Positions 57,324 to 64,000 of a stretch of 64,000 nucleotides of DNA are shown here, one piece after another. The stretch covers positions 206,001-270,000 of the forward strand of contig NZ_CP092415.1 of the NCBI RefSeq assembly GCF_023716465.1, written 5' to 3'. Origin of the DNA: Flagellimonas marinaquae. Lineage in GTDB: Bacteria > Bacteroidota > Bacteroidia > Flavobacteriales > Flavobacteriaceae. The position numbers and the translations under genes are program-made. Under the pieces are notes generated by a model, which saw only the letters and a program-made list of their open reading frames with translations, was not told where the DNA came from and made no database searches. The stretch's first letter is position 1; every line of letters begins with the position of its first letter.

Positions 57324-58068
57324 TATTTTTATTGGTCTATTGCCATTTTTATCACTGGCCCAAAGTGAAACGATAGATCTATCGCAAAAGGACACTGTAC
57401 AGTACAAAGACCCCTATGGCCTCCGTGTAGGTGTGGACCTGAGCAAATTGGTGCTATCTTTTGTTGATGAGGATTACACCGGATTGGAACTGGTCGGAGA
57501 TTTTAGGCTTACCCGCAAATTGTATCTGGCCGCAGAAATAGGGAACGAAACCAAAAGACAAGACGAAAACCTGAACAATACTCTACTCTACGATTACGAA
57601 ACATCTGGAAGTTATATTAAAGCAGGAATCGACATAAATACTTACGACAACTGGTACGGCATGAACAATGCCATTACCATAGGAGGTCGTGTGGCCTTTT
57701 CAAGTTTCAGTCAAACTTTGAACGATTATAGTCTTTACGAGACCGATCAATTTTTTAATCCAGAATTTTTGCCCGGAGAAAATCCCAATCGAGAGTTTGA
57801 TGGGCTTTCCGCTACGTGGTTGGAGTTTGTTGCCGGTGCGAAAGTTGAACTGTTCGCCAATATTTTTGTAGGTATGAGTGCCCGCATGGGGTTTTTGATA
57901 ACCAATACAGAAAATGAAGAGTTTCCCAATCTATGGATCCCTGGGTTTAACAAAGTTACCGAAGGTAGTAGTTTTGGGGTAAGTTACAACTATTCTATTT
58001 CCTACTTTATTCCATTGTACAAAAAGGCCAAACAAAAAAAGGCACAAAAAAAACAATCGGATGAATAA
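57304..58068 (+). CDS. DUF6048 family outer-membrane protein
   Basis: 254 residues. Signal peptide about 1-19 (LLPFLSLAQ). The mature part is beta-rich: YGLRVGVDLSKLVLSF, YTGLELVGDFRLTRKLYLAAEIGNE, GSYIKAGIDINTY, WLEFVAGAKVELFANIFVGMSARMGFL, GVSYNYSISYFIPLY, consistent with an 8- to 10-stranded barrel; the end is Lys-rich (KAKQKKAQKKQ). Translationally coupled to DUF6452 (20-base overlap) and to the VOC gene (8-base overlap). Confidence 0.8.
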   Translation: MLKYCISIFIGLLPFLSLAQSETIDLSQKDTVQYKDPYGLRVGVDLSKLVLSFVDEDYTGLELVGDFRLTRKLYLAAEIGNETKRQDENLNNTLLYDYETSGSYIKAGIDINTYDNWYGMNNAITIGGRVAFSSFSQTLNDYSLYETDQFFNPEFLPGENPNREFDGLSATWLEFVAGAKVELFANIFVGMSARMGFLITNTENEEFPNLWIPGFNKVTEGSSFGVSYNYSISYFIPLYKKAKQKKAQKKQSDE

Positions 58069-58402
58069 GGTCCAAATCGATTATGTGGAGTTTAAAGCGT
58101 TGGATTTGGTAAAGACCAAGACTTTTTACAAAGATACTTTGGGTTGGCAGTTTACCGATTATGGCCCCAGTTACACGTCGTTCTCCGAAAGTGGAATTTC
58201 AGGTGGTTTTGAACTTACGGACCAACCTATAATCAATGGCGCATTGATCGTGCTTTACCATGAGGATTTGGAAACCATCCAAAATAAGATTACTGCGGCA
58301 GGCGGCACCATCTCCAAAGAGATATTTGAATTCCCGGGTGGGAGAAGATTCCATTTTTTCGATCCATCGGGCAACGAACTTGCGATTTGGTCCGACCAGT
58401 GA
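58061..58402 (+). CDS. VOC-family (glyoxalase-like) protein
   Basis: 113 residues. One vicinal-oxygen-chelate unit: IDYVEFKALDLVKTKTFYKDTLGWQFTDYGP, GISGGFELTDQP and FHFFDPSGNELAIWSDQ with the C-terminal Glu ligand (NELAIW). Likely dimeric metal- or substrate-binding protein; reaction unknown. Overlaps DUF6048 by eight bases, last gene of the rlmD operon. Confidence 0.87.
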   Translation: MNKVQIDYVEFKALDLVKTKTFYKDTLGWQFTDYGPSYTSFSESGISGGFELTDQPIINGALIVLYHEDLETIQNKITAAGGTISKEIFEFPGGRRFHFFDPSGNELAIWSDQ

Positions 58403-58491
58403 CCTTATCAACCACACTTTGCGAATACTACGACAGACTCGTTCAATTAAAAAAAACAGAAACGAATCAGAATACTATACCCATGGGCACT

Positions 58492-59655
58492 TTAGTCGAT
58501 TTTTTGTTTTTTGGCTTTTTTGCTCCCCTCGTAAATTTCATACTTAACCAATCGGGCCTCCAATTTACCGTTAAATGTTTTTATCTTTCTTGATGGTTTT
58601 AGACCTACATGTTTTAATGCCTCCATATTTGAGGTAATCAACCAAGCTTCGGTTCCTGCGTATACCTGTTTTAGGGTATCCCCTATTTTTCCGTAGAAAA
58701 TCTCCATTTCAATGGGTAACCGTTCCCCATAAGGGGGATTAAAAACCATATGAAGCTTACCCTCCGTTGGTTTATCCTCCCTAAAAAAATCTTTGCGGTT
58801 CACACTTATATACTCGGTTAAATTGGCATGATCTACATTCTCTTGGGTTTTTCGAACAGCTGAAGGAGCTTTGTCATACCCTATTATTTTATGATGGAAT
58901 TCCCTCACCTTTTTTAAGCTTGCATCAACAATTTTGTCATGAAGATCGGCATCATAGTCCTTCCAGTTCATAAAAGCATAGGATTCCCGATTAATGTTTG
59001 CGGGAATATTACAAGCGATCATCGCCGCCTCGATCAAAAATGTACCACTCCCGCACATAGGGTCAAAAAAATCCGTTTGACCGTCCCATCCACTATGCAA
59101 GAGCAAGCCTGCAGCCAAAACCTCGTTGATTGGTGCAATGTTCGTTGAAATCCGATACCCTCGCTGATGCAGGGAACTACCGGAACTATCCAAGGATACC
59201 GTACATATATTTTTATAAATGTGTATGTTGATCCTAATATCAGGGTCCTGGGTCTTCACATTCGGGCGATCCTGCATTATATCCCTAAACTTGTCCACGA
59301 TGGCATCCTTGGTCTTTAAAGAAATAAACATGGTATTATCAAAAACAGGAGTGTTCGCAATACTATCTATCGCAAATGTTTTTCCTATATCAAAAATACT
59401 TGGCCAATCCAGTTCGTAAATATTCCTATAAAGGTCCTTTTCGTTGAAAACACGAAAGGTTTTTATAGGCTTAAATACCTTCAGGGCAGTTCTAAGGCAC
59501 AAGTTGGCCTTGTACATAAAACCCATATCCCCTTCAAAAGTTACGTTCCTTACCCCTTCTTCCACATTGCCCGCACCAAGGTTACGAAGTTCCTTGGCCA
59601 ATATCGGTTCGAATCCGTAGAGGGTTTTGGCCATCATTTTAAAATTTCCCGACAT
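58492..59655 (-). CDS. THUMP-domain class I RNA methyltransferase (RlmL/YpsC-like)
   Basis: 387 residues. N-terminal ferredoxin-like plus THUMP region (about 5-160, EPILAKELRNLGAGNVEEG), then a SAM Rossmann domain with DPMCGSGTFLIEAAM (about 195) and the N-methylation motif NPPYGERLP (about 305). This fits the m2G-2445-type methyltransferase RlmL N-part or YpsC. Cytoplasmic, modifies 23S rRNA guanine. The C-terminus is Lys-rich (EGSKKAKKQKID). Divergent from the ZIP gene. Confidence 0.9.
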   Translation of the reverse strand: MSGNFKMMAKTLYGFEPILAKELRNLGAGNVEEGVRNVTFEGDMGFMYKANLCLRTALKVFKPIKTFRVFNEKDLYRNIYELDWPSIFDIGKTFAIDSIANTPVFDNTMFISLKTKDAIVDKFRDIMQDRPNVKTQDPDIRINIHIYKNICTVSLDSSGSSLHQRGYRISTNIAPINEVLAAGLLLHSGWDGQTDFFDPMCGSGTFLIEAAMIACNIPANINRESYAFMNWKDYDADLHDKIVDASLKKVREFHHKIIGYDKAPSAVRKTQENVDHANLTEYISVNRKDFFREDKPTEGKLHMVFNPPYGERLPIEMEIFYGKIGDTLKQVYAGTEAWLITSNMEALKHVGLKPSRKIKTFNGKLEARLVKYEIYEGSKKAKKQKID

Positions 59656-59674
59656 ACTATCTTAAAAACTTTAC

Positions 59675-59695
59675 GCAAAAATAGGCTATTTTTGC
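59675..59695. promoter_or_regulatory. 21-bp palindrome with back-to-back -7 boxes for the THUMP and ZIP genes
   Basis: Perfect 10-bp arms GCAAAAATAG and CTATTTTTGC around a single G. The minus-strand arm contains TATTTTTG (59683-59676, 20 bases before the THUMP ATG) and the plus-strand arm contains TATTTTTG (59687-59694, 17 bases before the ZIP ATG). One dimeric regulator could control both; for a ZIP importer a metal-responsive repressor is conceivable but not shown. Confidence 0.55.
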
Positions 59696-59711
59696 TCCCT
59701 TAATCGACCGT

Positions 59712-60398
59712 ATGGATTTTCCTTCCATTATTATTTATGTAGTTCCCATGTTAGCGGTTTGGGCCAGTTTTGGGTTTGTTTGGTTTACAAGACCAAAGAA
59801 TAACGACAACATTAAGCTATTGCTGGCATTTAGTGGCGCATTTCTATTGGCCCTGACTTTTTTTGAACTTCTTCCCGAAGTATATGTTGGGCACGACCCA
59901 AAGACCATTGCATTCTTTATTTTGGGAGGTATTTTACTACAGATATTTTTGGAGTTTTTTTCGAAAGGGGCGGAACATGGTCATGTACATCTTCATGTAA
60001 AAAAAAATAAGTTTCCTGTTCTGTTGTTCATTAGCCTGTCCGTACACGCTTTGGTAGAGGGCGTTCCCATATACGGAAACGATTCTATTTTATATGGAAT
60101 TATAATACATAAAATCCCGATTGCCGTTATACTCAGCATATTTTTACTTAACTCCAAAATAAAGCTGTCCAATACATTGATGTTTATCGGGGCCTTTTCC
60201 TTAATGACACCGCTGGGGAGCTATTTGTCCACCACACCTTGGGTCGAACGGTACGGTTACCTGTTCAACTCACTTGCTATTGGGGTCTTTTTTCATATTT
60301 CCACCATTATTTTATTTGAAAGTGCCCAGGGACATGCATTCAACCTTCGTAAACTAGTGGTGATAATCTTGGGAATAGGGATAGCTTATTTGGTTTAA
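59712..60398 (+). CDS. ZIP-family divalent metal transporter
   Basis: 228 residues, about eight TM segments. The metal-binding helices show HALVEGVPIY (about 117) and IIHKIPIAVIL (about 136), and a His-rich loop GAEHGHVHLHVKKNK lies between TM3 and TM4 (about 89-100). ZIP proteins move Zn2+ or Fe2+/Mn2+ into the cytoplasm. Single gene sharing a palindromic divergent promoter with the THUMP gene. Confidence 0.88.
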   Translation: MDFPSIIIYVVPMLAVWASFGFVWFTRPKNNDNIKLLLAFSGAFLLALTFFELLPEVYVGHDPKTIAFFILGGILLQIFLEFFSKGAEHGHVHLHVKKNKFPVLLFISLSVHALVEGVPIYGNDSILYGIIIHKIPIAVILSIFLLNSKIKLSNTLMFIGAFSLMTPLGSYLSTTPWVERYGYLFNSLAIGVFFHISTIILFESAQGHAFNLRKLVVIILGIGIAYLV

Positions 60399-60521
60399 AC
60401 TCCAAAAAACAATACTGCAAGAGGTCAAAATCCTTTTACCGATTTTTCTTACTTTTTGAGGTGACAAACAAAGGTTTTAATTTTAAAAAGAATTATATTT
60501 CCTGTCAACTAAACTAACTTC

Positions 60522-62279
60522 ATGCATTTTTTAAGACCTGCTGTACTCTTATTTACAGCTATTTCCCTACTATGTTCCTGTTCCTCAGATTCTGAAGACC
60601 AATCAATTGTTCCGGATAATATTGCCCCTACACTGGATTTTACCATTTCAGGAACCTCGAGTGGTTCCGAACCCATTGTGGTAAGCAACCAAATGGAAAT
60701 CAATATTAATGCACAAGATGCGAAGGGTATCTCAAAAGTGGAAGCCTTTATCGACGATGAAAAGGTGGGCGAAGATAACACCGCACCCTTCACTATTGTG
60801 GTTGATCTATCGGGCTATGCTGCTAAATCCTTGACAGCTAAATCGCAAAATTACATATTGCGTGTTAATGCTACGGATACCTCTGGCAATACAGCGTCCA
60901 AAGAACAACACATTATCATAGAGTCAACAACACAACTGATAACAATTAATTTTCCAGAACAAGGCGACAATCCAGAGCTAGTGGACTTTTACATATTTGC
61001 CTCTCGTATGACCGGAGAACTATTAGGCATTGAAAAATTGGAAACAGGTCAAAGAACCGTTACAATTAGTACGACCATGGATATTACGGAAGACGAAGAG
61101 TATATGTTGACCTTCGCCCAAAAATTTGCGGCTTACAATGGTGAAACCAATCAGTTGGCTACTATCCAGAATATAAAAGGTTCCGTCCTAAACGAAATAA
61201 ACATTAATAATTATCCTATTTTCTCATCTAACTTTTTTGACCGTGTAAGTCCCGAAGAATTCCCTATTGAAGGTTTTTGGGATGAAAATACCACGGAGAC
61301 CATCGCAATAGGTGCCCAAGGATTTGATTATAGCATAGGGGGCAACAATTGTAGCTGCAATTATTCAAATACAAACAACAAAATATCAGTTGGAAGATAT
61401 GAGAGTTATGACAACCAATTTGCGACGGATAACATTTATTTCCATATGGTCAATACTGATCAGAACACTGCCCAGTATGCGTTTTTTAAAAAAAACATGT
61501 TAGAAGAAGGGTTTAAACTAACCCCCGACCTGTTTTCTTCCGAAGGTATGACTTTGGAAAGCTTTGAATATCCAAATCTTGATACTTCTATATCCAAAGA
61601 TCCAAGTCTAAAAATCTTTGTTTATGAAGATACAGTTGATTATTCGAATAATATTTTTCATGCGATATACCCATACACGTTTAATTTAGATATCGAATCT
61701 GAATATAATTTTTGGTTGGACAATAATTTCAATAACTACATTACGGAATTAACATACCTTAATTATAAAATAGACCATACTGGCAAACCAAATAAAACCT
61801 ACAATGGTAGCAATTGGACATTGAGCCACACTTTTCAAGAAAACACTTTCTCTATAGACAAAAACACAAATAGTCAAGATTTTGTCGGAAGGTTAAGTAT
61901 TTCAGATTCATTTTCTCCAAAAAGTAGCGGTCAACAAACCGTATTGGATGGCAACAATGCTACCTACAGATGGCATATTCTTTTTGATAGCCAAAACAAT
62001 TCAACAGTTCCTCTACCTTCACTCCCGGAAGAACTTGAGGAGTGGATATTTATCGACAAATACAATAATCAAACTTTTGAAAGTATCGAAAACAAAGACC
62101 AGAGACAGGTTGAAGTAATTAAATATGAGGGTCTTACTTCTTACGATGAGTACCTACAAAAAGTAATTCAAAATAATGAAAAATGGTATCTGGTTTCTCC
62201 AGAAAGAGAGTCCATTTATGACAACCCTAGCCCTTGGAAAGAGAATTATTTCTATCCCAATCATTTTTTATTTGATTAA
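60522..62279 (+). CDS. Surface lipoprotein with Ig-like domain (paralogue A)
   Basis: 585 residues. Lipoprotein signal ending in LLCSC or SCSS (Cys about 19-21) followed by SDSED, an acidic surface-export-like stretch. An Ig-like beta-sandwich covers about 33-130 (TLDFTISGTSSGSEPIVVSN, VDLSGYAAKSLTAKSQN). The remainder (about 135-585) is beta-rich and Asn/Tyr-rich with no recognised family. It shares nearly identical DNA over the Ig domain, and weaker similarity at the C-terminus (LPEELEEW, VEVIKYEGLTSYDEYLQKVIQNN), with the next gene. Function unknown; perhaps adhesion or glycan binding. Confidence 0.8.
   Translation: MHFLRPAVLLFTAISLLCSCSSDSEDQSIVPDNIAPTLDFTISGTSSGSEPIVVSNQMEININAQDAKGISKVEAFIDDEKVGEDNTAPFTIVVDLSGYAAKSLTAKSQNYILRVNATDTSGNTASKEQHIIIESTTQLITINFPEQGDNPELVDFYIFASRMTGELLGIEKLETGQRTVTISTTMDITEDEEYMLTFAQKFAAYNGETNQLATIQNIKGSVLNEININNYPIFSSNFFDRVSPEEFPIEGFWDENTTETIAIGAQGFDYSIGGNNCSCNYSNTNNKISVGRYESYDNQFATDNIYFHMVNTDQNTAQYAFFKKNMLEEGFKLTPDLFSSEGMTLESFEYPNLDTSISKDPSLKIFVYEDTVDYSNNIFHAIYPYTFNLDIESEYNFWLDNNFNNYITELTYLNYKIDHTGKPNKTYNGSNWTLSHTFQENTFSIDKNTNSQDFVGRLSISDSFSPKSSGQQTVLDGNNATYRWHILFDSQNNSTVPLPSLPEELEEWIFIDKYNNQTFESIENKDQRQVEVIKYEGLTSYDEYLQKVIQNNEKWYLVSPERESIYDNPSPWKENYFYPNHFLFD
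60630..60882 (+). repeat. Long direct repeat, copy 1, inside paralogue A
   Basis: Aligns without gaps to 62445-62697 (offset 1815). The first 95 bases (60630-60724) are identical; 60798-60882 differ at two positions of 85; the 73 bases between are clearly diverged. Confidence 0.95.
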
Positions 62280-62327
62280 TTCCCAGACTGCCCGATAAAT
62301 AACTTTCTGTTATAAACATAGTATTAA

Positions 62328-63986
62328 ATGAAAAAAATAATAAGTATCAATCGATTTGTTTTAATAGGTATCGCCTTAACTGCCTTGCTTTCTTGCTCCT
62401 CAGACTCCAGTGACACCACACCTGAACCCGACACAGTAGCTCCAACACTGGATTTTACCATTTCAGGAACCTCGAGTGGTTCCGAACCCATTGTGGTAAG
62501 CAACCAAATGGAAATCAATATTAATGCACAAGATGCGAACGGTATAGCAAAAGTTGAAGCCTTTATCGATAATGAAAAAGTGGGAGAAGATACTTCTTCT
62601 CCGTTCCATATAGTGGTTGATCTATCGGGCTATGCTGCTAAATCCTTGACAGCTAAATCTCAAAATTACATATTGCGTGTTGATGCTACGGATACCTTTG
62701 GAAACAAGTCTTCCTCAGAGCAAATGATTACCGTTATCAATGAGACCCCATTGATAACTATAAATATTCCTGATGCGTATGTGAACTCAAAACTTATTGA
62801 ATTTTACATATTTGCCTCCACAATGGATGGCGAATTAATGGGCGTTAAAAAAGTAAATCCGAATGACAATAATATCACTATTAGTACCCTTAAAGATGTA
62901 TCTGAAAATGAATTATATATGCTGACATTTGCTGAATTGACCGTTTATGGCGCAAAATTCAGTACCATTGCTAGTATAACACAGGAGTTGCTTCCTGAAA
63001 TAAATCTAGGCAGTTACCCAATATTCGAACCCTATCCAGGTATTAATATTTTTCAGGCATCTGGGTTTAATGAAACTTCTGGTGATAAGCTGTATGTTTT
63101 TGGCAATAGATATGTAGGAGTGTTGGACCAGAATAATTTAGACAATATTAGAGTAGATAGGTCTAACTGCATTGATTGTAACAATCCATCTCCTGACTCC
63201 TTATATTTTGTGAAGAGAAACTTTACTACAGATGATTACAAATATTTGACAACAGCATGGGATATTGACAGTGATGATTTAATATCATATGATGATTTTA
63301 CTGATAAAGGCGCTGTAAAAAGGGAAATTCAAATCACCAATACATCAGGTCAACCCAACTCATATTTCCATTATAAAATCCTCGGCTATTTTAATGAAGG
63401 TGATTTTGAGAATAATTTTTACCACCATGTAGATACTGGAGTTGGCAATACCATAACTGATAACAAAATAAATTACTACTATAACGAAATCTTTGAGCAT
63501 TATGCTTTCGAATTATCACTGGATGGTTATTATACATACCGTACCGATTTGCCTCCAAGTACAATAACTCCTTTGGATTGGACATTGGAATATTCAATAC
63601 AGGATAGAGAGATATCCATTGAAAAAAGCAGCGTCGGTGATATTTTAGGAAAAATAAAGCTTGGGTCTCAAACGGTTGATGAAGATTATATTCCGTACAG
63701 TTGGGAACTCATTTTTAATAGTCAGCAGATAAATGGATTAAAAATTCCAGAATTGCCAGAAGAAATCAAATCCTGGGAGTTTTATGAAGCTTTCTCAACT
63801 CAACCACTTCAAGTGGATCAAGTGGAAATTAAAAAATATGAGAACATTACTGGATATGATGATTATATCAGAAAAGTAATTGCAAACAATAAAAAGGCTT
63901 ATTTTATTTCCAATAACATCGAATCCATATTCATTGGTAGTGAAAGTAATTATCACAGAGCTGTTGACGATTGGTTGATTGACTAG
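62328..63986 (+). CDS. Surface lipoprotein with Ig-like domain (paralogue B)
   Basis: 552 residues. Lipobox TALLSC (Cys about 23) followed by SSDSSD. Ig-like domain about 36-130, then an unrecognised beta-rich C-terminal part. Forty-eight bases separate it from paralogue A, with no terminator, so both can be on one transcript. The C-terminal EIKKYENITGYDDYIRKVIANNKK matches the equivalent region in A, while the middle (about 180-450) is hard to align. The stop lies 14 bases from the window end, so further copies may continue. Confidence 0.8.
   Translation: MKKIISINRFVLIGIALTALLSCSSDSSDTTPEPDTVAPTLDFTISGTSSGSEPIVVSNQMEININAQDANGIAKVEAFIDNEKVGEDTSSPFHIVVDLSGYAAKSLTAKSQNYILRVDATDTFGNKSSSEQMITVINETPLITINIPDAYVNSKLIEFYIFASTMDGELMGVKKVNPNDNNITISTLKDVSENELYMLTFAELTVYGAKFSTIASITQELLPEINLGSYPIFEPYPGINIFQASGFNETSGDKLYVFGNRYVGVLDQNNLDNIRVDRSNCIDCNNPSPDSLYFVKRNFTTDDYKYLTTAWDIDSDDLISYDDFTDKGAVKREIQITNTSGQPNSYFHYKILGYFNEGDFENNFYHHVDTGVGNTITDNKINYYYNEIFEHYAFELSLDGYYTYRTDLPPSTITPLDWTLEYSIQDREISIEKSSVGDILGKIKLGSQTVDEDYIPYSWELIFNSQQINGLKIPELPEEIKSWEFYEAFSTQPLQVDQVEIKKYENITGYDDYIRKVIANNKKAYFISNNIESIFIGSESNYHRAVDDWLID
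62445..62697 (+). repeat. Long direct repeat, copy 2, inside paralogue B
   Basis: Counterpart of 60630-60882; 62445-62539 is base-for-base identical to 60630-60724. See copy 1. Confidence 0.95.
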
Positions 63987-64000
63987 GGAATTGCCTAACC

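Overview
The window looks like a chromosomal segment of a marine-type member of the Flavobacteriaceae (Bacteroidota); the genus cannot be settled from sequence alone. Evidence: AT-leaning DNA with tightly packed genes, repeated TAnnTTTG-type promoter boxes, lipoproteins with an acidic stretch after the lipobox Cys (CSDDDE, CSSDSE), flavobacterial families (DUF6452, DUF6048, DUF3820, DUF922, LysM plus periplasmic-binding fusion, BshC) and typical flavobacterial gene pairs. I see no rRNA, tRNA, CRISPR array, insertion sequence, prophage or replication origin. No gene-free stretch exceeds 300 bases; the longest are about 280 (after the fasciclin gene, two terminators) and about 235 (before xerD and before rlmD).

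Layout. 1-2.9 kb: tail of a DUF2807 protein, a small membrane protein, an Atg22-like MFS transporter and an M48 lipoprotein protease. 2.9-7.4 kb: cytoplasmic alpha-glucan metabolism (GH31 alpha-glucosidase, GlgB). 7.5-11 kb: collagen-like lipoprotein, two tandem MsrB methionine sulfoxide reductases (one exported, one cytosolic), LpdA and a small DUF3817 membrane protein. 11-15 kb: AroQ, two small beta-barrel proteins, XerD-type recombinase, type II NADH dehydrogenase. 15-22 kb: exported M20 amidohydrolase, an ECF sigma factor with a membrane partner, PlsC-type acyltransferase, Nudix CoA pyrophosphatase, cyclophilin lipoprotein, DoxX-like protein, outer-membrane protein. 21.7-29.2 kb: TRIC channel and RDD protein diverging from a six-gene operon SpoIIM, membrane protein, DUF4129, DUF4350, MoxR ATPase, DUF58. 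29-38 kb: YfiM-like protein, FabK/nitronate monooxygenase-like enzyme, MnmA, a four-domain fasciclin lipoprotein, YidC, PyrG, DUF3820. 38-46 kb: Tat-exported isomerase-like TIM barrel, TrkH/KtrB potassium transporter, a frameshifted XRE regulator, the overlapping operon guaA, lysM-PBP, osmC, DUF922, and a beta-phosphoglucomutase. 46-55 kb: BshC (bacillithiol), M14 carboxypeptidase, CarboxypepD_reg-like protein, Tat-exported LD-carboxypeptidase, beta-barrel protein, ornithine aminotransferase. 55-60.4 kb: operon rlmD, DUF6452, DUF6048, VOC; THUMP methyltransferase diverging from a ZIP metal transporter. 60.5-64 kb: two paralogous Ig-like surface lipoproteins sharing nearly identical DNA.

How it fits together: most of the window is housekeeping (tRNA/rRNA modification, nucleotide amination by PyrG and GuaA, membrane insertion, thiol and redox repair, glycogen-type glucan turnover) with an envelope theme. 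The best candidates for under-described biology are the SpoIIM-DUF4129-DUF4350-MoxR-DUF58 operon, the paired Ig-like lipoproteins with signs of sequence homogenisation, the repeated GTTAAACA operator cluster before the fasciclin gene, the 21-bp palindrome holding two back-to-back promoter boxes between the THUMP and ZIP genes, the Cys-rich insert in ornithine aminotransferase, and the one-base frameshift in the XRE gene.
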